A DNA stretch of 64,000 nt from NCBI RefSeq assembly GCF_044904705.1, contig NZ_JADIKL010000015.1, positions 1 to 64,000 of the forward strand, read 5' to 3'. The notes below the pieces were generated by a model. The model was not told where the DNA came from, ran no database searches, and was given only the letters and a program-made list of their open reading frames with translations. Below, piece after piece: positions 1-9,168 of the stretch (the first letter of the stretch is position 1; each line of letters starts with the position of its first letter). Source of the stretch: Rhodanobacter_A agri. GTDB taxonomy: Bacteria; Pseudomonadota; Gammaproteobacteria; Xanthomonadales; Rhodanobacteraceae. A program made the position numbers and the translations under genes.

Positions 1-207
1 AGTGAGGTCGGCAGGGCCGATGCCCACCACCACCACTTCTTCGGCCAGGCCTTTCTCGCGGAGGCGCAGGGCTTCTTCCAGCGCGATGTCGTCGAACGGA
101 TTGGCGGAGAGCTTCACGCCATCGGTCACCACGCCACTGCCGTCGGGCTTGACCTGGATGCGCACGTTGTAGTCCACAACGCGCTTGTAACCGACCAGAA
201 TTTTCAT
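1..207 (-). CDS. etfB: Electron transfer flavoprotein beta subunit, N-terminal part (runs off the window)
   Basis: The first 69 residues are visible, beginning MKILVGYKRVVDYNVRIQV and containing the SANPFDDIALEEALRLRE stretch, which is diagnostic of the EtfB N-terminus. EtfB pairs with EtfA to form the FAD/AMP-binding soluble carrier that moves electrons from acyl-CoA dehydrogenases to ETF:ubiquinone oxidoreductase. The start is the ATG followed directly by the conserved KILV strand. The rest of the gene, and any etfA partner, lies beyond the left edge. Two acyl-CoA dehydrogenases in this window (FadE and an AidB-like protein) are plausible clients, by inference only. Confidence 0.92.
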   Translation of the reverse strand, partial: MKILVGYKRVVDYNVRIQVKPDGSGVVTDGVKLSANPFDDIALEEALRLREKGLAEEVVVVGIGPADLT

Positions 208-383
208 GTGCCTTTCCTCAATCGAAGCGCCTGCTCGGCGCTTGCCTTGTCACGCAAACGGCGATTGTAACCCATGCCTAGACGGGTTCGAGCCGAGGGT
301 CGTGCTGTGCCCGTCCGGTCCGGCGAGCGGGTGGGGATTGAGGCTTCGGTGCGTGCCGCCCTGCATCGGTCGACCGCATGTCA

Positions 384-411
384 AAAGGGCTGGACAAGAG
401 TCCAGCCCTTT
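384..411 (-). terminator. Rho-independent terminator of the first secreted-protein gene
   Basis: Twelve-base perfect arms AAAGGGCTGGAC and GTCCAGCCCTTT enclose a 4-base AAGA loop. Read on the minus strand the stem is followed by TTTTGA. It sits about 20 bases past the stop of the upstream minus-strand gene. Confidence 0.75.
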
Positions 412-431
412 CCGTGCAGGGCCGATTTCAA

Positions 432-2492
432 CTAGTTGCCACGGAGGGGCGTCGCCGCCTGAACCATCGCCCCGGAAGACAGCGTCACGGCCCCCCCTGC
501 GACATTGTGCAAACGGTAGGCTTGGAAGTCCGAGCCGGTGCTTTGCCAATCGTAGGCATCCCCCGCCGCGTCCGTCCACAAGACATCCGCTTTGCCGTCG
601 CCATTGAAATCGGCGATCTTCGCAATCCAGTACCCCGGCGCGATAGAGCGGGTGCCTCGGGAAGCGACGGTGCTGCCATTCATCAGCCACCAGCCGAACT
701 GATGCGTAGTGTCGTTGGTGAACAGCAAATCACTCTTGCCATCACCGTCGACGTCGCCCGCGCCTTGCAGAACCCAGCCCGCAGGGAAGTCGTTCACAAA
801 GTGATGGGTGAAGTGTCCGGTGCCGTCGTTGATCCAGGCGTACAGGTCGTTATTGGGGCCGGTGAACACGAAGTCCACAAAGCCGTCGCCATTGAGATCG
901 GCGAGCGTCAGCTTGTAATCGACGGCGGTTGGCAGCAGCGCGGAATAGCTCACCGTTACCTGGGGGCTACCTGGCATGAAGGTCAGCTCCCACCAGGCCA
1001 CCTGACCAGTCGATTCATTGCACCAGATCAACGCATTCTTGCCAGAGGCATCTACCTTGCCGGCGCCGACCAGCGTCCAGCCAGCAGGGTAGGGCGGCCC
1101 CACTTTGTAGGCAGTGCGACCGCCATTGCCATCGTTCAGCCAGACATACAATTGGCGGGTGGTCGGGCTGGTGAACGCGAAATCGGCTATGCCGTCGTTG
1201 TTCAAGTCGATCATCGCACCGATCGTGTAGCCCGCGGCGATCATCTGGGTTTGCGATTGCACGACGGTCGCGCCGTTCACACCCAATAGGGTCAATGTGC
1301 TGGCCGCTGGGTCGATATAGGTGATAGTGGCTATGACCGGGGGCGGTGGGGTGCCTACAATCGGATGCTGCAGATCGCATTCGTTGGTGTCATTCGACCA
1401 GATGCTTTGCATGGCGTAGCTGCCATTGCCCATGACCACGTCCGCGAGGGCACCCTGACCGGTGTAGATCCAGGCGCACTCGTCCCCGGACTCGCCGCCA
1501 TTGGTTGAGGCGTTACTCGTGTTGAACCAGCCATTGTCCGGGATCTGATCGGTGATGGTCTCGGCGTACTCGTGGCCCTCGACGATGGAAAAGCCGTCCA
1601 GGTTGCCCTGCGTGGAACTGCCGTTGACGGAGCCTTGCCCGCAGTTCGTGTCATTGACGTAGGGCATGTTCGTGTATGCGACGTAACCGCTCCAGGAGGC
1701 CCAGGCGTCGCTGTGCCACGCGCAAAAATTGCCGCTGGGGGTATTGAAGCCGTCGGGATGAGTACCCGTTGGCGACAGGATTACGTACTGCGCGTAACGG
1801 TTGGACGCAGCTGTCGTGTTGCCAAAATGCTGCGCAGCGTTGAGCGCTTCCTGTCCGAGTTGGTCTTGGGTCGCCTGTGGTGGCGCGGCAGCCGAGTTGT
1901 CATACCAGATGCCGGCGAATGCTGCGCCGCCGGTTGGGTAGCTGATGTATGCAGCACCGGATGGGCAGGATGTCGCGCCGGACGAGACTGCCGGGCCGTC
2001 GCAATACTGTGTCATGGTGCCTGACCACAGCTCGCCCCCGGTACCCAGGCCCTTGAACATGCTCTCCAGGTACGGCACCGCACCGAACGCGTCGCTGGAC
2101 AGGTTCATGTTGCCGTTGCCGTCGGTGCTGGCGGTACCCCATTGGCTGCCGTAGACAACCAGATATACCCTCGGGATGCCGCTGGTGACGCCGATGCCGT
2201 TGTAACCGCCGTGGTAACTGAGCGTATTCGGGCTGGTGGTGGAGGCTGTGGACATGTGCGGCGCCCGGTATTGCATCATCTGGCCATAGGCATCGCGGGT
2301 CGGCACGGCACCATGGCGATACGGATGGCCGTACGCCGGCGCATACGGGTTGCCCATTGGATGCGCACTTATTGTGTTGCTCGTCTCGTAGTTGTTGCCG
2401 TCACTGCTGCTGGCGATGGCAGTGCCGGCAACCAGGCCCAGCAACGCCGTCGCGGCGGCTATGAGCATGCGGCTTTTCGTGCGATGGCTCAT
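432..2492 (-). CDS. Secreted EXORDIUM-like protein with C-terminal FG-GAP/VCBS repeats
   Basis: A 686-residue protein with a Sec signal peptide (MSHRTKSRML then a hydrophobic Ala/Leu core, cleavage near residue 27). Residues about 90-360 hold a YHGGYNGIGVTSG / VYLVVYGSQWG opening and an EGHEYAETITD motif (His307), which resembles the plant and bacterial phosphate-induced/EXORDIUM family. The HEYAE motif lacks the second histidine of HExxH, so zinc protease activity is not claimed. Residues about 387-686 contain repeated D-x-N-x-D-G calcium-type loops (DLNNDGIADF, DLNGDGFVDF, DVDGDGKSDL, DFNGDGKADV) typical of FG-GAP/VCBS beta-propeller blades. The C-terminal module is nearly the same as in the neighbouring S53 protease. 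The molecular role is unknown; export to the periplasm or medium is likely. Confidence 0.7.
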   Translation of the reverse strand: MSHRTKSRMLIAAATALLGLVAGTAIASSSDGNNYETSNTISAHPMGNPYAPAYGHPYRHGAVPTRDAYGQMMQYRAPHMSTASTTSPNTLSYHGGYNGIGVTSGIPRVYLVVYGSQWGTASTDGNGNMNLSSDAFGAVPYLESMFKGLGTGGELWSGTMTQYCDGPAVSSGATSCPSGAAYISYPTGGAAFAGIWYDNSAAAPPQATQDQLGQEALNAAQHFGNTTAASNRYAQYVILSPTGTHPDGFNTPSGNFCAWHSDAWASWSGYVAYTNMPYVNDTNCGQGSVNGSSTQGNLDGFSIVEGHEYAETITDQIPDNGWFNTSNASTNGGESGDECAWIYTGQGALADVVMGNGSYAMQSIWSNDTNECDLQHPIVGTPPPPVIATITYIDPAASTLTLLGVNGATVVQSQTQMIAAGYTIGAMIDLNNDGIADFAFTSPTTRQLYVWLNDGNGGRTAYKVGPPYPAGWTLVGAGKVDASGKNALIWCNESTGQVAWWELTFMPGSPQVTVSYSALLPTAVDYKLTLADLNGDGFVDFVFTGPNNDLYAWINDGTGHFTHHFVNDFPAGWVLQGAGDVDGDGKSDLLFTNDTTHQFGWWLMNGSTVASRGTRSIAPGYWIAKIADFNGDGKADVLWTDAAGDAYDWQSTGSDFQAYRLHNVAGGAVTLSSGAMVQAATPLRGN

Positions 2493-2739
2493 TTTTGTTG
2501 ACTCCTATCAAAAAGGCATTGAGCCAACCGGTGTGACCGGCTGGGCTCATGCCAGATGCGCCCAGCATACGACTGGTTCAGTGCTCCTGACTTCGCGTCT
2601 GATGGCGTACCTGAAAGGCCATCTATTTCACCGCGGATTTGACGGAGCGTTGGTGCTGATGCTGGCGCGATAACGCATGTCGCACCTGGCACATGAAGGG
2701 GCTGTGATGCTTGATGGACTAACTCCAAAAGAGCCAATG

Positions 2740-2768
2740 GAACAGGCCGGCAGAAGGCCGGCCTGTTC
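2740..2768 (-). terminator. Hairpin terminator in the 300-base gap between the two secreted-protein genes
   Basis: Perfect 12-base arms GAACAGGCCGGC and GCCGGCCTGTTC flank a 5-base loop 25 bases past the stop of the S53 protease gene. There is no clear T-run on the minus strand, so termination may be weak. The remaining roughly 250 bases up to the next gene must hold the promoter of the EXORDIUM-like gene, but I see no convincing -35/-10 pair there and no other gene. Confidence 0.55.
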
Positions 2769-2792
2769 ATGCAGCACTAGTCGCGAACTAGC

Positions 2793-5700
2793 CTAGAACA
2801 GCAGTCCCTGATAACGATTTGTCTGAACCTGCACGCCGGCAGGCAGTGTCACGGGAGCCCCTGTGGCATCGTTGAGTCGGAAGCTCTGGAAGTTTGAGCC
2901 GGTGCTTTGCCAGTCGTAGGCATCGCCCGCCGCGTCCGTCCAAAGGATGTCGACCAGGCCGTCACCATTGAAGTCGCCGATCGTCGAGATTTGATAGCCC
3001 GGCGTGATGGAGCGGACACCCCTGTACATGACGGTGCTGCCATTCATGAGCCACCAACCGAATTGATTCGTGGTGTCGTTGGTGAACAGCAAGTCGCTCT
3101 TGCCATCGCCATTGACGTCGCCGGCGCCTTGCAAGACCCAGCCGGCCGGGAAGTTGGTGACGAAATGATGGCTGAAATGGCCGGTCCCATCATTGATCCA
3201 GGCATACAGATCGTTGTTGGGTCCGGTAAACACGAAGTCCATGTACCCATCGCCGTTGAGGTCGGCGAGCGTCAGCTTGTAGCCGGGCGTGGTGGACAAC
3301 ACGGTAGCCGTCACCCCTACGGTGCTGCTGCCTGGCGTGAAGGTCAGATCCCACCAGCCCACCTGACCGGTGGTTTCGTTCTGCCAGATCAGGGCACTGT
3401 GAAGTGATGCGTCCACCGTGCCGCTACCAACCAGTGTCCATCCATCCGGATATGGTGCGCCTACCTTATAGGCCGTACGTCCGCCATTGCCATCGTTCAC
3501 CCAGATATAGAGCTGGCGGGTGGCCGGGTTGGTGAATGCAAAACTGGCAAGTGCGCCGGAACTATGAAGTCCGGCCGAGGACTCCGCGTCCAGGTCGGTC
3601 ATGGCGCCAATCGAATAGCCTGCAGCAACCGGTTGCGTGTGCGACTGCAGGACCGTTGGTCCACTCATGCCCAACTCGGTCAGCGTGTTGTTGCTCGGAT
3701 CGATATAGGCAATATCACTGTGTCCATCGGCGGCATCGGCCGAGGCGCCGCCAAGAAAGTCGCTGACGACACCGATGGCGCCGGCAGAGTAAGTGCGTTC
3801 CTCGTTGAAAGTGGCACTTGCCAGGATGCTTGCGTTCACGGAACCGAGGCCGGTGGCGTAGTTGTAACCGGCACCCGTGAGATAGGCCGGCTGCAATTGC
3901 GACCGCGACGTGCTCAATACGCCGTGCTGGTGTCCTGGCCGGCTGTAGCAATCCGGGCTCAATGGCAGGCAGGGCTCGTCGATGTCGCCGACGGTGACGT
4001 TGTTGAACGGGCAGCCGTTGCCCGTCAGGCCAGCCGTCTCCGAATTGCATGCTGCCAGCCCGGTGGCGTTGGGTGACTGTACGCTGCCGTACTCGCGCAT
4101 GGCGATGTCGTAGTAGATAGGCAGCACATTGCCGAGAAGATATGCAGTTCCGGCAGGTTGTCCGAATCCAACACTGGTTTCCTCGTTGATCAGCGCCTGC
4201 ACGCCGGCCATGGCCGGCGCCGCGAAGGAGGTTCCGCCGGCGCTGTTGGCATTCACGTCGCCCGCAACGGTGTAGGTGCAGGGAGTACCGCCCTGGCTCA
4301 CGTCGGACATGCAGTAGATCAACGAGTGGCCGTACAGGCCGTTGGCGGCGAACATTGAGACGTCCGGCAGCGTGCGCGCGCCGTCGTTGCGGGTACCGTA
4401 CACGCCGTATTGCCAGGTCGGCTTGGCGATGTAGCTACTGATGCCGCCGCTGCCGCCGCCAGTGTTGATGAAGTTCGCGCCGAAGGCTGTGTTGCAGAAC
4501 GATTCGCCATCCTGCGTCCCGGGGTGGCCCAGGCTGCCTGCAAGCGCCGTCAGCACGCTGCTGGCGCAGGAGTCATTCCATGTCTGTTCCGGGATGTAGC
4601 CCAGCGCCGACGCACCGTTGGGCGCATTGGTCGGGCTCCAGTAGTTGGCCTGGTTCGCGAAGTTTCCGTTCGGGCCCGCATCGTAGAAATCGGTGCCACC
4701 GACGGCGACGTTGTACGGCGTAGAAGCGAGCCCGTTGACGGCCGTGCCTGCGGTGGTGAACGGCTGGTTCTGGTCGCAACCGGCTGCACCGGAATCACCG
4801 GTGGACACGAACACCGTGACGCCTTGTAGCGCGGCCTGCTGCCACAATCCGTTGACCTCGGCGAGTCCGGCGGTGCCTTGTTGTGCTTCGCAGCCACCAT
4901 AACTCAGGCTCATGATGGTGACGTGGGCAGTGTTGTTCGCCAGGATGTTCTGCGCTGCGATGAATGGGCCGAAGTTCGTGGCACTATCGGCACACGAGGC
5001 CACCATGACGTTTGCATCCGGCGCCGCAGCACCGGCCCACTCGGCGTCCAAAGCCGCCTCACCCTCGTCACCATTGGTGCCGGGGCTGGTGCAGGCCTGG
5101 GGGCCGGCGGGTTGCACATAGGTCACCGTGCCCGTGGCATTGGCCGGCAGGAATGCGCTGCGGAATGTGCTGACATCGGCCGCCTGGATATTCGTGCGCT
5201 CAAGGACGGCCACGGTCTGGCCGCCGCCGCGTACAGGGGTGGCCTGAGTCCACAACGGAGTGACGCTGTAGACCGTGTTGAAATCCGCCGGAGCCATGTC
5301 GTACTGGCCAGGGCTATTGGTGAACAACGGCGTGGTCCTGCCGTCGGCGGCTTTCCAGATGCCGGCGGCGGCCTTGTGCACTGGCCCGACTTCACGCATT
5401 TGCGGTGCAGGCTTGAAGTCATTCAGCGATGCTACGCCGGCGACCACTGGGCTCAGCGCTGCGGGAATCTGCTGTGGGGTGGCATTGGCGAAATGCACGA
5501 CGCCGTTGACGACGTAGTTGTGCAGCTCGGTGTGGAAGGCATTCTGCACGGTTGTGGTGTTGCCGGAAAAATGCACGCGCAAGCCGGTCGGATCGACACC
5601 ATCCACCTGCAAGCCCCGACTGGTGAGCCAGGTAGTGACTTTCGCGATGTCCTGCTTGGAAGGGCCGAACAGGTCGCCGATTTGCTGGGCCGTCAGCCAC

Positions 5701-6044
5701 TTGTGGAAATAGGGAGAGTGCGGGTCGGTCAGCTGTCGCGCGTAGGCCTCGGCGCGCGCTTCGCGCTCGGGGCTGCGCTTGAGCATCAGGGTGAGCTCGC
5801 CCAACTGCAAGTTGGCGTTGACGAGGCCGCGGTCGAAGCGCGGCGAGGCGGCGGTGATGACTGTGCCCGGCACGGCGACCCGGCTGCTGTTGTCGACGGT
5901 GGCGGTGATCTGCGCCACGGCCGGTGCCACGACCAGGTTTGGCGCCGGGAAGGTCAAGTGGCCGGTAGCCGCTTGCGCAACGGGCATCGCGCCGACGCAG
6001 GCAACGCTGAGGAGCGTCGCCCGAAGGCGATTTCGGGTGTGCAT
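2793..6044 (-). CDS. Sedolisin (S53 family) serine-carboxyl peptidase with FG-GAP repeats
   Basis: A 1083-residue secreted protease. The start chosen is the ATG opening MHTRNRLRATLLSVACVGAM, a proper signal peptide ending in AQAA; an upstream in-frame extension would put 53 non-signal residues before it. Residues about 50-230 are the pro-kumamolisin activation domain (PHSPYFHKWLT, DLFGPS). The catalytic domain carries the Glu/Asp pair of S53 enzymes (Glu329 and Asp333 in EGEAALDAEW) and the nucleophile Ser606 in AGGTSFAAPAMAG. Residues about 775-1083 form an FG-GAP/VCBS module with DLNGDGYMDF and DVNGDGKSDL calcium loops. Compared with its neighbour, one blade has lost the D-x-N-x-D-G loop and carries a serine/glycine-rich insertion. 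The family cleaves proteins at acidic pH after autoprocessing. A sigma-70-like promoter lies upstream. Confidence 0.9.
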   Translation of the reverse strand: MHTRNRLRATLLSVACVGAMPVAQAATGHLTFPAPNLVVAPAVAQITATVDNSSRVAVPGTVITAASPRFDRGLVNANLQLGELTLMLKRSPEREARAEAYARQLTDPHSPYFHKWLTAQQIGDLFGPSKQDIAKVTTWLTSRGLQVDGVDPTGLRVHFSGNTTTVQNAFHTELHNYVVNGVVHFANATPQQIPAALSPVVAGVASLNDFKPAPQMREVGPVHKAAAGIWKAADGRTTPLFTNSPGQYDMAPADFNTVYSVTPLWTQATPVRGGGQTVAVLERTNIQAADVSTFRSAFLPANATGTVTYVQPAGPQACTSPGTNGDEGEAALDAEWAGAAAPDANVMVASCADSATNFGPFIAAQNILANNTAHVTIMSLSYGGCEAQQGTAGLAEVNGLWQQAALQGVTVFVSTGDSGAAGCDQNQPFTTAGTAVNGLASTPYNVAVGGTDFYDAGPNGNFANQANYWSPTNAPNGASALGYIPEQTWNDSCASSVLTALAGSLGHPGTQDGESFCNTAFGANFINTGGGSGGISSYIAKPTWQYGVYGTRNDGARTLPDVSMFAANGLYGHSLIYCMSDVSQGGTPCTYTVAGDVNANSAGGTSFAAPAMAGVQALINEETSVGFGQPAGTAYLLGNVLPIYYDIAMREYGSVQSPNATGLAACNSETAGLTGNGCPFNNVTVGDIDEPCLPLSPDCYSRPGHQHGVLSTSRSQLQPAYLTGAGYNYATGLGSVNASILASATFNEERTYSAGAIGVVSDFLGGASADAADGHSDIAYIDPSNNTLTELGMSGPTVLQSHTQPVAAGYSIGAMTDLDAESSAGLHSSGALASFAFTNPATRQLYIWVNDGNGGRTAYKVGAPYPDGWTLVGSGTVDASLHSALIWQNETTGQVGWWDLTFTPGSSTVGVTATVLSTTPGYKLTLADLNGDGYMDFVFTGPNNDLYAWINDGTGHFSHHFVTNFPAGWVLQGAGDVNGDGKSDLLFTNDTTNQFGWWLMNGSTVMYRGVRSITPGYQISTIGDFNGDGLVDILWTDAAGDAYDWQSTGSNFQSFRLNDATGAPVTLPAGVQVQTNRYQGLLF

Positions 6045-6174
6045 GGATTTCCCCTGAGAAAAGGCCAAGTATCCATGGCATGGGCCGCCGCACCCCGATT
6101 CAAGCATTCGGCGGTGACTCATTCCATGGAGTCTCACCTTCCGGGTAAATGGATTCACCCGGAATGGGCGCCAA

Positions 6175-6203
6175 ACATAATCAGGTGCCAATTGCGCTGT
6201 CAA
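6175..6203 (-). promoter_or_regulatory. Sigma-70-like promoter for the S53 protease
   Basis: On the minus strand TTGACA is followed after 17 bases by TTATGT, 131 bases upstream of the protease start. This lies in a 355-base gap (6045-6401) of lower GC content than the genes on either side. No ORF worth calling is present in the gap. Confidence 0.5.
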
Positions 6204-6401
6204 ACGAATTTTGCTGAGCGGATGTTATGTGCCGAAAGGGTGGCGATGGGTCGATTTGTCGGCAAAATATTGCGACAGCCACAACAAAATCGCTATATCG
6301 TATTAACTTGCGATATTCCCTATGGCTGGGGAAAGACAGGTACTTGCAGTGGCGAGTCAATCTAGAATGGCATCATCAATACCCTGCGACTTCCCTCCGC
6401 G

Positions 6402-7243
6402 TTAAGCAGCTGGACGGTTTGGAGTCCAACGTCGCTTCAACTGCTTCACGTAGGCGGCAGGTGTCAGCCCGGCCAACGCTTTCTTCGGTGGCTTCTCGTT
6501 GGTATCCCCGCCGTCAACTTTCGATCTCGGCGCGTGCGTGCAGCAGGCTGGGGAATCGTTGCTCGTTGAGGGATTCATCGCGTAGGCGTCCGTTGGACGA
6601 CTCGATGTAGGCGTTCTGGTTCGGCCTGCCCGGTTCGATCAGACAAAGTTGCACACCATATTCAATTCATGCGCCAAGGTGACCATCGCCTTGCCGCAAA
6701 ACTCCTTGCCGTTGTCGGTGCGGATGACCTCGGGCAGGCCGCGACTGAGCGCCAGGCTATCCAGCACGCGCGTCACGCCCAGGCCGGCGATCGCCCGCTC
6801 CACCTCGGTGACCACGGCTTGGTGGGTGGCGTCATCGGCGACCGTCAGGTATTTGATGACGCAATCTTCGGCCGTGCGATCGAACACGAAGTCCATAGAC
6901 CAGACCTCGTTGGCTGCTTTCGGTCGGGCGAGAGGCTGCCGTTAGACGACAGGCGCCTTCTTTCGCCCGGGCTGCCGCACCTGCAGTTTCGCTTCCTGAT
7001 ACAGCCGTTCCACGCGCTTGTAGTTCACCTGCAATCCCGCCAGCCGCAGCTACAGATGGATCATCCCCGTGCTGTAGCGCTTGTGTCGCCGCGCCAGAGC
7101 CAGGATCCGTTGCGGGGGTTCCATGTTGTGATCCGGGTGCGTTGGATAGCGATACGCGCTGGCGCTCGTGCCGGCGATCGCCGTTTGCTGAGGCCCATGT
7201 CGATCATTCGCTGCACCGGCTCGCATCTAGCCGGTGCGCTCAC
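6402..7243 (-). pseudogene. IS3-family orfB (DDE transposase), broken
   Basis: The frame begins with GTG overlapping the orfA stop (VSAPARCEPVQRMIDMGLS), the usual IS407-group arrangement. Conserved integrase sequence is split over several frames: in-frame stops occur after IHL (near 7050) and after KKAPVV (near 6944). The block from MDFVFDRTAE to VIRTDNGKEFCGKAM is open, then the frame shifts before RPNQNAYIES and again near 6515. The ancestral C-terminus LTPAAYVKQLKRRWTPNRPAA ends at a TAA. The total span of 842 bases is not a multiple of three, consistent with net frameshifts. Confidence 0.85.
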
Positions 7244-7503
7244 CACTTTTTTCGCAGGGTGTCCTTGATGACCGTGTTCTCAAGCACATGCTCGGCGAGC
7301 AGCTTCTTCAGTCGCGCGTTCTCCGCCTCCAGCTCCTTCAGGCGCTTGGCGTCGGGCGCGCTCATGTCGCCGAACTTGCTACGCCTCAGGTACTACAAGG
7401 CCTCGCTGAAACCGTACTGCCGGCACAGCTCCTTCACCGGCGTGCCGGCCTCCGCCTCACCTAGGAAGCCGATGATCTGCTCTTCGGTAAACCGCTTCTT
7501 CAC
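7240..7503 (-). pseudogene. IS3-family orfA, interrupted by an in-frame stop
   Basis: Starting at GTG the frame reads VKKRFTEEQIIGFLGEAEAG, then CRQYGFSEAL followed by TAG, then YLRRSKFGDMSAPDAKRLKE and LKKLLAEHVLENTVIKDTL, ending RKKW-stop. This is a typical 87-residue IS3-family orfA product with a helix-turn-helix and leucine zipper, truncated at about residue 34 by the amber codon. The stop overlaps the orfB start as in intact relatives. Confidence 0.85.
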
Positions 7504-7696
7504 GTCCAATCTCCTTCGGATGGGGGATCGGACGCCAAGCCACCACGCTATTCAAAAGCGAGGGGGCACCAGTCGCAGCGCTGGCCGGCGCGACGCGTCG
7601 AATGCGTTATTGTCCGGTTTCGCGTGCTACGCGACAAACCCGGCGCTCCGGGCTTGCGCGGGCTTCACGGGTGATGGCGATAATCCGCCCACGCCC

Positions 7697-7754
7697 ATTG
7701 AAGAGTGCGGCCAGGAATGGCCGCTTCTTGATCTTCGCGTTCATGGATGAGCGC
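7697..7754 (+). repeat. Two-hairpin intergenic repeat, copy 1
   Basis: The element begins TTGAAGAGTGCGGCCA, as do the copies near 20339 and 57493. Hairpin A is GCGGCCA-ggaa-TGGCCGC (perfect 7-base arms). Hairpin B is a decayed GCGTTCAT-gg-ATGAGCGC. It ends 17 bases before the amidase start codon. Confidence 0.7.
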
Positions 7755-7770
7755 ACATCTAAGGAATGCC

Positions 7771-9168
7771 ATGAGTTCGCTGCCGCCGATCACCGACCTG
7801 GACCTGCGCCGCGCGACCGTGTGCCAGCTGTTGCACTGGATGGCGATCGGCCGCACCCATCCGCAGGCGCTGGCCGAGGCGACCCAGGAGGCGATTGAGC
7901 GCATCAATCCGCAACTCAACGCCTACGTAGGCCTGAGTCCCGGCCTGCTGCAAGAACAAGCGCGCACCGCCGAGCACCGACGCCGCGATGGCGTGATCGG
8001 CCGGCTCGACGGCATCCCGGTAGCGGTCAAGGACAACTTCGACATCGCCGGCTGGCCCACCCGTGCCGGCCTGCCCGGCCGCCAAAGGCCGGCGACGGAC
8101 GACGCGCACGTGGTGGCGCGACTGCGCGCCTCGGGCGCGGTGCTGGTCGGCAAGACCAACATGGATGAGGGTGCACTGGGGGCGGCCACCGACAACCCGC
8201 ACTACGGCCCCACCCACAATCCGTGGAAGTGCGGCTATACCGCCGGTGGTTCCTCCGGCGGTTCCGCGGTCGCAGTGGCCGCGGGCCTGGCCGCGGCGGC
8301 GGTGGGGTCGGACAGCCTCGGCTCGATCCGCATTCCCGCCAGTTACTGCGGCGTGTACGCACTGAAGCCCACCCATGGCGAGATATCCGCACGCGGCCTG
8401 GTGCCGGCGGCGCGACGGCTGGATGCGGTGGGACTGATCGCGCGCAGCGTGGCCGACCTCACCGTGTTGCTGCAGGTGCTGGCCGGCTACGACGCCGACG
8501 ATGCGCGTTCGCGCCGCCGCCGCGTGGCGCTGGCGCTGCCAGACTGGGAGCCGGGCAAGCTGCGCAGTGGCTTGTTGCCGGATCTGGCGGCGCTGGGCGT
8601 GGAGCCTGAGGTGGCCGCGCTGTTCGAATCGGCGGTGGCGAGGCTCGCCCACGCGCTCGGCGAGCGCCGCACGGTGGACTTCGCCGACTGGGATTTTGCC
8701 CGCACCCGCCGTGCCGGCCTGTTGCTGATGGAGGCGGAGATGCTGGGCAGCTTTGCTGCGGATCTTGCCGACACGGCGCACCCGGTCTCGCCGCGCTTCC
8801 GCGAGCTGTTGCGCTATGCCGAGCACAAGAGTGCCGCCGATTATGCCAAGGCTGATCGCGTGCTCGACGCGGCCACCTTGAAGATGCGTCGGCTGTTCTC
8901 GCAGATCGACGTGCTGGTGCTGCCCACCACGCCGCAGGGTGCGTTCCCGCTTGGTGGCCTGGCGCCGGACAATCAGGCCGACCTCACCAGTTTCGCCAGT
9001 CTTGCCGGCTGCCCCGCGGTGAGCATTCCCATGGGCACGCTATCGAACGGCCTGCCGGTGGGCCTGCAACTGGTCGGTGGCCGCGGTTCGGACCTGCGCC
9101 TGCTGGAGCTGGCCGCGGTGTGCTCGGCCACGCTGGATGCCGATCCGGTCTATCCGGCGATCGCCTGA
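7771..9168 (+). CDS. Amidase-signature-family amidase
   Basis: A 465-residue enzyme of the amidase signature family, hydrolysing a C-N amide bond through a Ser-cisSer-Lys triad. All three residues are visible: Lys87 in PVAVKDNFDIAG, cis-Ser161 in AGGSSGGSAVAVAAG and the nucleophile Ser185 in SLGSIRIPAS. The normally conserved glycine of the DTGGS motif is leucine here (DSLGS). The start is the ATG with AAGGA 5 bases upstream; an in-frame ATG eight codons earlier has no such site. There is no signal peptide, so it is probably cytosolic. It is shorter than allophanate hydrolase and lacks that enzyme's C-terminal domain. No gatB or gatC neighbour suggests a transamidosome role. Substrate is unknown. 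Confidence 0.85.
   Translation: MSSLPPITDLDLRRATVCQLLHWMAIGRTHPQALAEATQEAIERINPQLNAYVGLSPGLLQEQARTAEHRRRDGVIGRLDGIPVAVKDNFDIAGWPTRAGLPGRQRPATDDAHVVARLRASGAVLVGKTNMDEGALGAATDNPHYGPTHNPWKCGYTAGGSSGGSAVAVAAGLAAAAVGSDSLGSIRIPASYCGVYALKPTHGEISARGLVPAARRLDAVGLIARSVADLTVLLQVLAGYDADDARSRRRRVALALPDWEPGKLRSGLLPDLAALGVEPEVAALFESAVARLAHALGERRTVDFADWDFARTRRAGLLLMEAEMLGSFAADLADTAHPVSPRFRELLRYAEHKSAADYAKADRVLDAATLKMRRLFSQIDVLVLPTTPQGAFPLGGLAPDNQADLTSFASLAGCPAVSIPMGTLSNGLPVGLQLVGGRGSDLRLLELAAVCSATLDADPVYPAIA

Larger units (their letters stand above)
6400..7530 (-). mobile_element. Degenerate IS3-family insertion sequence (IS407-like)
   Basis: Two overlapping minus-strand reading frames match the orfA/orfB layout of IS3-family elements, and both are broken. 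orfA encodes the helix-turn-helix/leucine-zipper protein and orfB the DDE integrase, with recognisable blocks MDFVFDRTAE, VIRTDNGKEFCGKAM and, in other frames, PNQNAYIES and RRWTPNRPAA. The outer boundaries are approximate because I could not identify a convincing pair of terminal inverted repeats or target-site duplication. The element is a fossil: no intact transposase can be made from it. Confidence 0.85.

Noticed and set aside
6400..7530. Terminal inverted repeats and target duplication for the IS3 remnant
   Set aside because: Candidate ends near 6410 and 7525 do not pair convincingly by eye, so exact borders are not claimed.
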